A stretch of 64,000 nucleotides of DNA, taken from positions 124,001-188,000 of the forward strand of contig JAKJXP020000051.1 in NCBI GenBank assembly GCA_022225965.2, given 5' to 3'. Origin of the DNA: Diatrype stigma (taxonomy: Eukaryota; Ascomycota; Sordariomycetes; Xylariales; Diatrypaceae). Positions 10,429 to 20,591 of the stretch are shown in pieces. Each line of letters starts with the position of its first letter. Positions within the stretch are counted from its first letter, which is position 1. The notes beneath the pieces are model-generated. The model saw nothing but the letters and a program-made list of their open reading frames with translations. It ran no database searches and had not been told where the DNA came from. The translations under genes and the position numbers were made by a program.

Positions 10429-11733
10429 ATGCATTACATTCGAATACTTGGTCCTCCCACGGTGGACGCATCGGATCCAGAGAATCCGGTGCTCTCCCTT
10501 GTCTTGACAATTACGACAGACCTTAGCGACTCGTTGCTCTGTCCAGACAATCCCCTTAAGCTCATGCTCCTTTTCAACGTAGAGACTTCGAATATGGGTT
10601 CAGACTTCATTTCACCGCCGAGTCTTTTATGGCAGCCTGGCATGCGCGTTCTCAAGACCAAACTGCGTATCGATAAAGAAGCTATGAATGCTAAATCAAC
10701 GCTTAAAATATATGTTTCGCAACGTTCACCTCAGTTGATATCCCTGACAGAGACACGCGATCTACTTCCTTGGAGGGTGGAGGAAGATGAGCAAGAGAGT
10801 GAGGGCTTGGTAGCGGCTCTTGATCTAGAGTTCGACCGCGGGTTGTTCTCAGCCGCGCTGCGCAAGCTTACCTGCGAGTATAAGCTCGGGGAACTCAGCC
10901 GTGTATATGTCAATATTGAAGAAGATATTGGCGAGAGCATGGCCCGTCACATCTGGGATGGTGGTTTGGTCACCGCTGGCTTCCTCGCGGATTCGTGTCG
11001 GACGAAAGACAAAGGGTTTTACATCCGGGAATACCTACCCATCGACAGAGAGAGCCCTAATGTACTAGAGATTGGATGCGGCGTCGGCATGTTGGGCATC
11101 ACCATTGCCAGTGTCCTACGCAGAGCTATAGAGCAGCAAGGGTTCGAGCCGGCGCTCCCCACCGTTCTTCTGACCGATCTTCCGGATGCCGAGGCGCGCG
11201 CCACGTCAAATATCTCCCGGTTTTCCCTTCGTACGGGCTCTCCTCAAGTCCAGTACGAAAATCTCGACTGGGATGAAGGTAAGAAGTCCCAGTTCGGGCC
11301 TCTAGTGAAGTCAAGGTTCTGGGATCTCATCGTGCTGAGCGATTGCACCTACAATATCGACGCGTTCCCCTCGCTCGTGGGGACCCTATCCGCGCTACAC
11401 GGATTGAACGTAACGAACGCGGATCCCGAAGAAAAAGAAAGAAACGGCGTCATGACCAAGGTCCTCCTCTCCACGAAGCCGCGCCACGAATCAGAGGCCG
11501 CCATCTTCGCGCTGCTGGAGGCGGACGGCTGGACGTGCCGGCTCAAGAAGAGCATCCCGCTGCCCAGAATCAACAGCGAGGGGGAGGTGGTCGAAATATA
11601 CTCGGTAGAGAAGCGAACCGGATCCGGACCAGCAGCACAATCGTCATCGAAGAAACGGAAAAGTACCGCCGCTGTTGTTGGTGATGATATGAGTCAGCCT
11701 TCGAAGAAATCCTCATCCAAAGCTTCAGCATAA
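10429..11733 (+). CDS. Methyltransf_16-type SAM-dependent protein methyltransferase
   Basis: Single exon, 434 residues. The family (METTL21/EEF2KMT-like seven-beta-strand enzymes) methylates lysines on proteins such as translation factors and chaperones. Visible signatures: a fungal N-terminal segment MHYIRILGPP; an IWDGGLVTAGFLAD stretch; SAM motif I NVLEIGCGVGMLGITIAS at about 210-227; the post-I acidic position in VLLTDLPDA; and LIVLSDCTYN at about 299-308, matching the family's (S)D(V/C)xY motif. The C-terminus has two Lys/Ser-rich patches (KKRKS; KKSSSK) that could act as nuclear localisation signals. The frame stays open upstream to 10285 with no ATG, so 10429 is the first possible start unless an upstream exon exists. 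It converges with the acyl-CoA dehydrogenase, 234 bases apart. The substrate cannot be read from sequence. Confidence 0.85.
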   Translation: MHYIRILGPPTVDASDPENPVLSLVLTITTDLSDSLLCPDNPLKLMLLFNVETSNMGSDFISPPSLLWQPGMRVLKTKLRIDKEAMNAKSTLKIYVSQRSPQLISLTETRDLLPWRVEEDEQESEGLVAALDLEFDRGLFSAALRKLTCEYKLGELSRVYVNIEEDIGESMARHIWDGGLVTAGFLADSCRTKDKGFYIREYLPIDRESPNVLEIGCGVGMLGITIASVLRRAIEQQGFEPALPTVLLTDLPDAEARATSNISRFSLRTGSPQVQYENLDWDEGKKSQFGPLVKSRFWDLIVLSDCTYNIDAFPSLVGTLSALHGLNVTNADPEEKERNGVMTKVLLSTKPRHESEAAIFALLEADGWTCRLKKSIPLPRINSEGEVVEIYSVEKRTGSGPAAQSSSKKRKSTAAVVGDDMSQPSKKSSSKASA

Positions 11734-11967
11734 AATTCCATCATCTAGAGGGCTCCTCGGTATCATTCGTGATGAGCGCAATGCGCAACAATATGTCTCG
11801 CTTTACGTAGACTACCTATCTATCCTATGTCGGTGGCCCAAAATCAAGGTATACATATGCCTACCACACCCCCGGTTATCCCCAGTACACGCGCTTCTGT
11901 GTCGTGATTAAGACCAACAAAGTTTCGTTGCTATATACATCCATCCATCCTTTCATTCATCTACTCG

Positions 11968-13724
11968 TTAATAGCTCCTCGGCAACCGCAGCACCTTCTC
12001 CGCCACATAGTTCATGATCATCTCACGGCTGACGGGCGCGATGCGCGGCACGAGGCACTCCCGCAGCCACCGCTCCACATCGTACTCTACGGCGTACCCC
12101 ATGCCGCCGTGCGCCAGGACCGCGCGCTCGCAAGCCCGGAACGCCGCCTCCGCCGCCAGGTACTTGGCCGTGTTCGCCGCCACGCCGACAGCGGTAACGC
12201 TAGCGTTAGAGGTAGAGGTAGTCTCCTGTTGGCTCTGGCTCTGGCTCTGTTTCTGGCTCTGGTCGTACAGCCGCGCCGCGTGGTACGTCGCCAGCTTCGC
12301 CGCCTCGAGCTGCATCCACGCGTCCGCGAGTGGGTGCGCCACGCCCTGGTTCTGCCCGATCGGGCGCCCGAATACTGTTGCACGCACGCCACGCGTGCCG
12401 CGTAGGCAGGCAGGCAAAGCGTGCGTCTGGGGTCAGCTTCTGCTTTCCTGTTTGCTTACTTACTTTCTTTCTCCTGGCTTGTAAGGTATAGAAGAGGTTT
12501 CATGGGTCGTAGACATGGCAAAGTAAACCCCCGTCACTCACCAACGCGCTCCCGGGCATACTGCGCCGCCCGCCCTAGCGCCGCATACCCAAGACCGAGT
12601 GCCTCGCCAGCCAGGAGGCAGCGCTCGGCATTCATGCCGTGCAGGACAACGCGGAAACCCTGGCCCTCGGGGCCTACCAGCGTGTCGGCGGGGATTCGGT
12701 AGTCGTCGAAGAAGACCTCGTTGGCGTCCACGGCGCGGACGCCCATCTTCTTGATCCGGCGCATGGCCAGGCCCGGCGCGTCACGGTCCAGGTCGACACA
12801 GAACAGCGAGAGGCCCTCGCTCGGCTTCCGGACGTGCTCGAGCGGCGTCGTGCGCGCCAGGAGCATCATCTTGCGCGCCACCTGCGCGCACGTGATCCAG
12901 ATCTTCTGGCCCGTGACGCGGTAGTACTCGTTGCCGTCGCCGTTCTCCTTCCGAGCCACCGTCTTCAGGCGCAGCGTGTCGAGCCCCGCGTCGGGCTCCG
13001 TCACGCCGAAGCAGACGCGCCACTGGCCCGACACGACGCGCGGCAGCACCGACGCGCGCTGCTCGGCCGTCCCGAACCGCGCCAGCGGCTGCGTCGCGTA
13101 CACGTTGGCGTGCACGGCCTGCGCGCCCGCCATCCCGGCCCCGGACTCCGCGATCGCCTGCATCATGGCCGTGGCCTCGGCGATGCCGAGTCCCGACCCC
13201 GAGGCTAGACCCTCCGGCAGCGCGACGCCCAGCCACCCACCCGCCGCTAGCGCCGCGTGGAACTCCGCCGGGTCCGCGCCGAGCTCGTCTCGCTCCCGCC
13301 ACCACGCGCTGGGGAATCGCGCGCACACCGCTAGCACCCCGTCCCGCACCATCTGCTCCGTCTCCGTCAGGTGCGAGGCCGACGTGTCTAGGATGCTGTC
13401 CCCTCCCCCGGCCCCGGCCCCGGAGACCAGCCATCGGGGCGTCGTCGTGAAGGCGCGTTCTCCGCGGCCGCGGTTGCGGTATAGCGATGGCGAGTTGGGG
13501 GGCTGGTAGCCGCCATATGGAAACTGTTTGTGCTTATGTGGTCGTGGCTGCGACTGTGGTAGTGGTGATGGTATGAGACGCGGAGTTACGGCAGCGGGTG
13601 TGTTGGTGGCGGCGGCGGCGGCAGCTAATGCGGCACTATGCGGCTGACCGAGCCGGATCTGGTTCCCGAGGCGTCGTGACATATTCCTGATCTGGCCTCG
13701 TGTAAATAAGTTCAAGCCGACCAT
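11968..13724 (-). CDS. Acyl-CoA dehydrogenase family protein, probably mitochondrial
   Basis: Two exons: 13724 (or 13682) to 12542, and 12374-11968, with a 167-nt intron (donor GTGAGT, acceptor AACAG). The start at 13682 (MSRRLGNQIRLG) gives 515 residues; the upstream in-frame ATG at 13724 (MVGLNLFTRG) gives 529. Both leave a basic, Ser/Ala/Pro-rich leader that fits a mitochondrial presequence. Domains: N-terminal helical part with WLGVALPEGL; beta-domain with FGVTEPDAGLDTLRLKT and KIWITCAQ; C-terminal helical domain spanning the splice (ERV|VFGRPIGQNQG) and ending HGGMGYAVEYDVERWLRE and AEKVLRLPRSY. FAD-dependent alpha,beta-dehydrogenation of an acyl-CoA is the family reaction; the substrate is unknown. 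A Gln/Ser/Thr insertion of about 20 residues (12200-12268) sits between two conserved helices and may be an optional intron. Confidence 0.88.
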
Positions 13725-15656
13725 ATAACACAAGCCTAAATATTTATTAGATGGGATTTGAAGGTCTCGAGTATCACACTTCAACACATAGGTTAGGCGT
13801 GTAACTCAGGAAGCACTTTAGGTTACCCAGCAGTGTCCGAGATCGTCATTGTGTGGGGTAGTTGACCCCAACCTCGGTTCGCCATTGTTCTGAGGGGAAC
13901 TCCAGTTTCGTGGGTGCATATACGATGAGTATCTTTCTATTCTAGCTTGTAGTGTCATTCATAAGAGGACGCTTCTAGACTGTTGCTTACTGCATCACCA
14001 CCAGCTGAGAGCGATCACGTACGGTGAAGACCCGTGGTTATATCGGCAATGCGTTGGAAACCCGAAACAATATATGACAAGACTTCGCGTTCGACTGTAG
14101 ACGTGCATATATTTATTCCATAAACCCACATTTCTATGATTCCGGTTTAAGCTTCGATTACCTGTAGTCTTCGCCGAGTGGACTACTTATAGTCATGTTT
14201 CCGATTCCGTAAAGTGCCAATAGGGGCTGAGAGCACAAGCTCGAAGCGTTTACTTGGGTCATCTAAAGCTTCCCTCTTCTGCCCCATGATATGTCACCAA
14301 ATGGGTCAACTTATCCGCCATCCTAGTGGCCGCTATGTTCCTAGACGCCCTCGTGAACACCTACGCCAATCCGTAGGCATGGGTTTATGTGTGGCTTGGG
14401 GTGGTCTCTTCACACCATAAGTTTTAAGTTTTTACCCTATGAGTACGGGATTTCCCTCAGTTCCCAGCGCTATACTCGCTGTTGCCGACCGCATGCAGAG
14501 ACCTCGCTACGCAGTACTGTTCCTCAGCGGCACCTCGATAGCCATAGACTTACCACAATTTTTCTAACTCGATGACGGTTAACCAGTTGCATACGGGGTC
14601 AAGTCAAGGATTACCTCTTGGCTCCCTGTTGGTTTTATCCTCGAGATCTGATCTGGTCCTGTGTCTAGCACTGGTGCACTGATCGCCTTGGTAGCTTTCC
14701 GAACATTACCTACTGGGAGTGAAGAGAGAAGCATGGGCATGGAGTAGATCTAATGGAATTGAAAATGTGGCTTTCAAAAAAAGGATTGCGGAAGTATCCA
14801 AGAAATCCGACTCGGAAAGGACTAGGGAACCATAGGCAGGATAGGGGTATGTTCACGTTGACCTAGTGTCATTGGAAGAGTCTATAGGAATTGTCCAAAA
14901 TGAATCTGCGTGGTTAGTTGACTGTTCCGTAACACTGGGAGACATCCTGTCTTGCTACAAGGCCTTGGAAGTACACAATGTGTTCCGGTAACCCACCACG
15001 GCAGATTTCCCTCCTATTCATGATTTCTACCTCCTTTCCCAGCCCCATTGACCCAGCTAAGATTTGATGCTATACATTATCAATTACAAAGTTGGCCTGA
15101 CTACCACACGTCGTTCCTTCTGTTTATATCTAGAATATCTAGAAATGAAAGCCGTAGTAATCTGAGGTAACTACCTATACTCACTGAGGTCATTTGAGAA
15201 ACATTGCCTACGGTCAAGTAAGAGAAAGCGCCTTCCGTGGCTAAGTCGACTATACCTATGTACGTCACCAAATGAAGCAGGCCCTTACCTGACCTCAGGG
15301 ACCTTTCTTGTCTGAACATTCTCGGGCCACGTGAGGTTGGTTGATTATGTAGAATGGCCAATATCATATTTCTGCTCTCCTGGACTTCACATCATTTTGC
15401 ACCCTCGTTGTAGGCACTACGTACGATCCATAACATCCACTACCAGCATATCTTGCTATACACTCATTCATTCATACCTCAGACAAGATCTGATATATAT
15501 CACATCCTGCAAGTCGAGACTCGCACTCAAGTCCTAATGTACATAATAACCACCGCGATAACCACCACAACCACTACGGCAACCACCACGGCAACCACTA
15601 CGACGACTACAACGACTACGACGACGACTACTACGTCGTCAAGCACAGTCCTCCTT
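13725..15656. other. Intergenic region upstream of acyl-CoA dehydrogenase and membrane protein genes
   Basis: About 1.9 kb between divergent genes. No gene could be supported. The part from 14100 to 14600 has mixed, gene-like base composition but stops in all frames; it could be an eroded coding relic. The right end contains the Thr-codon-like tract described separately. Confidence 0.5.
15537..15656 (+). repeat. ACN-rich (threonine-like) tract before the membrane protein
   Basis: From an in-frame ATG at 15537 the frame reads into the membrane protein as Met-Tyr-Ile-Ile, then some 40 residues, nearly all Thr with scattered Ala, Ile and terminal Ser. All four Thr codons are used, so it is a degenerate ACN repeat, not one pure unit. 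It is either a translated N-terminal extension or an imperfect repeat in the leader. Confidence 0.6.
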
Positions 15657-16325
15657 ATGCCTGACCTTCCCCCGTCGGCCCCCGAGCCTACAAGCTCCAA
15701 GGCCGAATCCTCGAACGACTCGACCTTGACCGCAATTTCGGCCTCGGCCTCGGGCCGCCACCCCAAGTGCCCTGTATCGCGGATCTACCACAAGAAGCGC
15801 GAGCTTCTCGTGCTCCTCGGCTTCGTCCTGCTCGTCGCGACATTCTGCGGGACGGGGGCGGGCCTGGCCATCGTAGCCGGCGTGCAGGGTACGCCGAATC
15901 ACGATCGCAAATCGGACTGGATGCGCGGCCACGGGCTGCTGGCGCTGGGCCTCGTCTGCGGGGTCGTCCACTTCGTCACCATGCTGCTGCTCACGGGCCT
16001 CGCCGCCCGCGACGCCCGCCGCAAGGCCCGCCGCACCCTGCCCTGGGTCGGCGCCGCCTTCGGCAGCTGCGCCGTCGCCCTCGTCATCCTCATCGAGGAG
16101 GGGCTCCGCCGCTGGGGCTGGGACAACTGGGCCGCCGTCTGGCTCCTCGTGTGCGCCGGCTGGCTCGTCTGCATGGGCCTCGAGTGCGCCACGGGCCTTT
16201 GGTACCTCGTCTTCCACCGTGTCGCCCGGTGCTGCCCCCGGTTCCGGTTCCGCTCCCGCTTTCGCTCCAGAGGGGACGAGGCACCTGTGGCAGGACTAAG
16301 GAGGATTGAGGGTGAGGGTGCGTGA
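15657..16325 (+). CDS. Conserved-looking four-pass membrane protein, function unknown
   Basis: From the ATG at 15657 the protein has 222 residues. I do not recognise the family. Residues 1-45 are hydrophilic and Ser/Pro-rich. Four hydrophobic segments follow: about 50-76 (ELLVLLGFVLLVATFCGTGA...), 92-117, 127-148 and 159-187, with basic loops after the second (RDARRKARR) and a short Arg/Phe-rich tail. The arrangement resembles small fungal integral membrane proteins of the MARVEL-like or tetraspan type, but no diagnostic motif is seen. Trp-rich RRWGWDNWAAVW before the fourth segment is distinctive. An in-frame ATG at 15537 would add a 40-residue Thr-rich extension. Third codon positions are strongly G/C, like its left-hand neighbours, which supports coding. 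Confidence 0.7.
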   Translation: MPDLPPSAPEPTSSKAESSNDSTLTAISASASGRHPKCPVSRIYHKKRELLVLLGFVLLVATFCGTGAGLAIVAGVQGTPNHDRKSDWMRGHGLLALGLVCGVVHFVTMLLLTGLAARDARRKARRTLPWVGAAFGSCAVALVILIEEGLRRWGWDNWAAVWLLVCAGWLVCMGLECATGLWYLVFHRVARCCPRFRFRSRFRSRGDEAPVAGLRRIEGEGA

Positions 16326-18558
16326 TGGTGGCAGGCAGGCAAAGCAAGTAGCCAGATAGGCAAGCGGCGATTCACCCATGAGTACCTAATAATTCCACGG
16401 GGTTGGTTGAACTTCAGGGGCGATGGCCTGTGGTTGTGTACGTACATGTGTGCTTGCGTACGTGCTGAAGGGGTGGAAGACCGACGTGGACGGCGGTCAA
16501 CCGACCACATAAGGCGAGTTACTACCTAGACGGTTAACGAACACACATGTTCTCTGAATTGAGGACCTGGTTACACTCAAAAGGCTTCACAAATTCAAAC
16601 ATCATGATGCCGTAAAATTTGCTAATACACATATCATATGTGCGTGACTTCCACAACCAATTTTGACTCCTATTACTACATAGTAGAGCTGCTGCCCATC
16701 GCTTCCCTGCTTGGCAACTACCGTACGTTGACCATACACTAAAGCCTGTTATACATCAACTCTGCAAAAGGTGCTTGTAGTGGATATTGTAGTAAATGGA
16801 GCATCCTACCCCAGGTGCTTAGACCCAGGGACAGAGGAAGCCAGAAGCCAGTGTAGCACCGCCTTTTCCATCACAAGCAAAGTCATCCCGGTGGAAACAG
16901 ATCCTCAAGGGAAACAAAATAGCCACTGCTGCACGACTACTGCACTTTACATTTTCCAATGCTGGGGCGCTTCGGAAAGAACATTGGGCCGGTGACGAGC
17001 TGAGGATTTACGCGGGACTGGTGGCCCATTGGCCCTAGATCCTGCTCTTCTGCATACGCGTTTTGTTCCTCCCCATAGTCAATCTTACGCATGCATGTGT
17101 CGTCGGTCCATGGTACATTAGCTTGTGTCTACTTGGTAAAAGGATAGAATACCCAGGTATGTGATAGAACATGCAGAAGAATATGCGTGTCTCCTCGGCC
17201 TCTTGGCGGCGGGATTCTGACGGGACAAGCAATTCATGCTTTGGGGGCTATAACTAGGAAATTACTATGCGAGTGCGACTAGGTAGGACCCCCCCTTGCC
17301 TACGTTCACTAATCCGGTAGGTGTGTCCTTCCATATGTCGATGAGCTATATGAGCCGGGTCGTCGGGTCCGAAGGCACGCTGGACAGTGCCTACTATAGG
17401 TAGAACCACATGCATCGTGGGTCGAATATGCGGTTTTCTGTGCTTCGTATGCAAGGGCAGATATCCAGGGGTAGCGCAGGCTGCGTGGGGTGGGATGGAA
17501 GGGTGCTGAAGAAAGAAAAAAGGAACGGAGCTCCCCACTCTCTGCCACCCTCTCGCAGCTTCGCTTACTACGTAACCTATCAGCCCCCTTGCCTTTCTAT
17601 GTAGTCGAATATCTCTCATCTCACTCAGCTCCAGCTCTACTGTTCTTATACTCATATAAAGCATACATGACTAGTAATGTACCTATGTTCCTATATACAT
17701 CTCCCAGAATCATACGTGCGAGAGGCCGTTATGATGGTGGAGCTGCTGAATAGAACCCCTTTTGCCCTCTCACTCACGCGCCCGCCTGCCCGCATGGCCG
17801 ACGCCTTTGATCTTCGTCTCGGCCTGGAAAAAAGCATAATGACTAGACCACCTACAAAGCAGCCTATCTAGTGGGTAGAGTAGGTAGAGTAGGTACCTGG
17901 ATATGCAGGTGATGAGGGTGAGGCTTAAGCCACATGGTTGATAAGCGTCCCGCCCCGCCCCGGAGCGTCGGCAATCCACATGCCACATATAAATAATAGT
18001 CGCAGCGAGGGGTCAAGACGCGCAAAGCGGCAAAGGGGACGGTTCCGTATCACACCGCTATATATGCATGCGTTGCGCATACGCCGCATACTAGACACAC
18101 ATACCCACACGCATATGAGGAAAGACATGCAGCGCATGATGTTGGCTTAAAGTCCCGTCGACCGAGTCCGAGAAATGTCCATTGTCAACCATGACTCGCG
18201 GGACTCGACGTCGTCGGGGGCGCTCACGGATCCCCGCTGACCAATAGGTGGGTATGTAGGTAGGCAGCCGGACGGGAGGGCATCGTCACCTGCATCATGC
18301 TGTGTGCAGCCAATGCGACTGGGGACGATAGGTACCAAAGTCAGATCTGGTTTTCTTGACTACTACCTACCCATACCACTCCGAGGATTATACTGTGGTT
18401 TCATGTAAACGTTCGATCTAGATATGGATCTCTAGACCGATCAGTCCGGGCCACAAGGCGAAATTGCGGAGGTTATCTAGAAGATCAGTTATACATGAGA
18501 CCTCGGTGTCTGTGAAGACCTACAGCCATGGGGGTTTCACTGTAAATCTTAAGAAGCA

Positions 18559-18586
18559 GATAGCACTTATAAGATAGCACTTATAT
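18559..18586. repeat. 14-bp tandem duplication in AT-rich DNA
   Basis: GATAGCACTTATAA at 18559-18572 is followed immediately by a copy at 18573-18586 that differs only at the last base. Confidence 0.85.
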
Positions 18587-19523
18587 TATACTATATAGAA
18601 CCAAAAACAAGGTTCTTGCCGATTAGCTGGAGAGTGATCAGCCATCCAGGTCCTTAAATCTACTCACTGATCGCTGTAATAGCTATATTAAGTAGAGAAC
18701 CAACATTGGCTTTCGGAACGCCTAGTCTCTTAGTCTTCTGACGGTCTTCGGACGTCTTTTGGAGGTGCCCACTACGGACGGCCGTATTTCTGTAGGTGTT
18801 TCGGTGTCGACTCGGGCAATACGTGAGCTAACTAACGGCCGAAAATAATGGAGATCATATATTCCCCCAAGATCTGCCGTTCGGTCAAGAATCTATCTCT
18901 AATGCGTAGTTATTGAAGGTTGGGGATCAATAAAGAGTCTCTAAATAAAGGGCACCTACTTAGCTTTCCCTCTAGCCGCCGATCAACCAGTCCTCTCCCC
19001 CTCTTCCCTCTTGAGCACAAGAGTGAGCCATTATTATTATTGTTTACATAGTAACTATGCGTATTACGTACACAGAGATGTACACAGAGAAGTATCTATT
19101 TGCGTCGATGTCGGGTTGTCTAGTGCATGACTTCATAGATGAACCGTCTCAGTGAACTTATGCAGACGTGTGTGTGTTGAGGCGCAAGAGGCGTAATAGA
19201 GGGGCCGCTGTCGATGAGTACCTGTTAGCCAGGCGAAGCAACAGCCTTGATATTTCCCCTTTCTCTTCTACCTGGGTACCTAGGTAGTCATACATACACT
19301 AAATACCTACTGGAGTAGTCGTGGCCTATTGTATTCACGCCTTACTTACAATCGGGAGCGTCTATCCTACCTCCTGTGGACCCTTTGCACGTCCCTCGTT
19401 CAAGTCATTGCACGCTATTTTGCCATGTACTGTAATACATATAAGTCCATACAATTTGTTAGCAAACTTATGTATCTAAGTATTTCGAACGATGCACGCA
19501 AATGCTGCGTATAAGATTTGCGC

Positions 19524-19589
19524 ACCAATTAACCAGTATTTATCCGATTAACAATTAGAAAACTACGTATATAATGGAATATAATTGGT
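19524..19589. repeat. AT-rich inverted repeat
   Basis: ACCAATTA at 19524-19531 and its reverse complement TAATTGGT at 19582-19589 flank about 50 bases of very AT-rich sequence. It could form a weak stem or be chance in AT-rich DNA. Confidence 0.4.
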
Positions 19590-20202
19590 AATTAATGCGA
19601 TACTTTTTTGAAATATCCGGATTGGGTGTAATTAAGGGCCGTTATATAAGGTTCTGTAGGTACGTTGGCATTATACTGGGGCAAGTAGCGGTTTTGGGCT
19701 CCACAGGAGGTAGGATAGACAAACCGTTACAATCTGCAAAGCATATTCAACAATCCCGAAACCTTAACAGCCGATCCTTGCCAAAGATCCATCAATCCGG
19801 GGGCGCAAGATCTGTCATTGCGAAGTCCACAACTGATACGTGATAACCAAGTGATAACCTCGGAGGGTAAAGAGCTCGCAAAGATCATTGGCAAGAACTG
19901 GTGAAACAAAAGATGGGGTCTCCCTGAACTGCCGCGTACCATTCACAGCAAGCGAGGGCAATGTGAAGGCCAACCACTGGGCTGAGTAACCGGGGGTGAG
20001 CATGTTAATCGACATAACTATGTACCTGATGTAGGTAGTCTCGCCGTCTCATCTACCCCCCGTAATGTCGGCTCCAGTTGGTTTCAAGCACAAAATGCTA
20101 ATGCTATGCTACCCCCGCCACTTCGTAGGGCTGGCTGGCTGCTCGTAATCATAGTGTATGTAGTTACATACTGTATATGTATATATAATACCTAGGTATA
20201 CT

Positions 20203-20229
20203 ATGTATATGTATGTATGTATGTATGTA
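20203..20229. repeat. GTAT tetranucleotide microsatellite
   Basis: An ATGT/GTAT run adjacent to a TACCTAGGTA copy at 20189-20198. It lies in the spacer downstream of the O-methyltransferase. Confidence 0.85.
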
Positions 20230-20591
20230 CATACCTGTTCATCTTGTCCATAGGTACCTAGTAGTCGTCGGCATCGGCGTCGGCAACCTCCCAGGGTCTT
20301 GACCACTGGGCAGCGTCTATATAGGCGGGCACCCTTGTGAGCACTAAGCCCAAGCGCATTGCTAAAGGTTGCGTATCGATTTTCAAAAGCATCCAACATT
20401 TCAACGAGCCAAGCAATACTTTCCCAGAAGAATAGAAGACAAAATGGATTCACACGCCGAGCCGCTTGGTTGAAATTTTCATACTACATTGAGATAACTG
20501 CCAACCAAAAGTTGAAGAACTAAAAGTTCAAGATACCTTGACTCTAGATCGATTTGCGATATGAACATCGCCAGGAGGCCATAAGTACACC

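Larger units (their letters stand above)
16326..20591. other. Gene-poor region with AT-rich stretches and repeats
   Basis: About 4.3 kb without a supportable gene. The part after 18360 is richer in A/T, with stop codons in all frames, a 14-bp tandem duplication, an AT-rich inverted repeat, a GTAT microsatellite and two TACCTAGGTA copies (19277, 20189). The region 18700-19030 has the look of an old mobile-element fragment, but no terminal repeats or coding remnants can be demonstrated by eye. Confidence 0.5.

Noticed and set aside
12781..13434. 217-codon out-of-frame minus-strand frame and plus-strand frames within acyl-CoA dehydrogenase
   Set aside because: High GC removes stop codons in all frames; only the dehydrogenase frame has family motifs.
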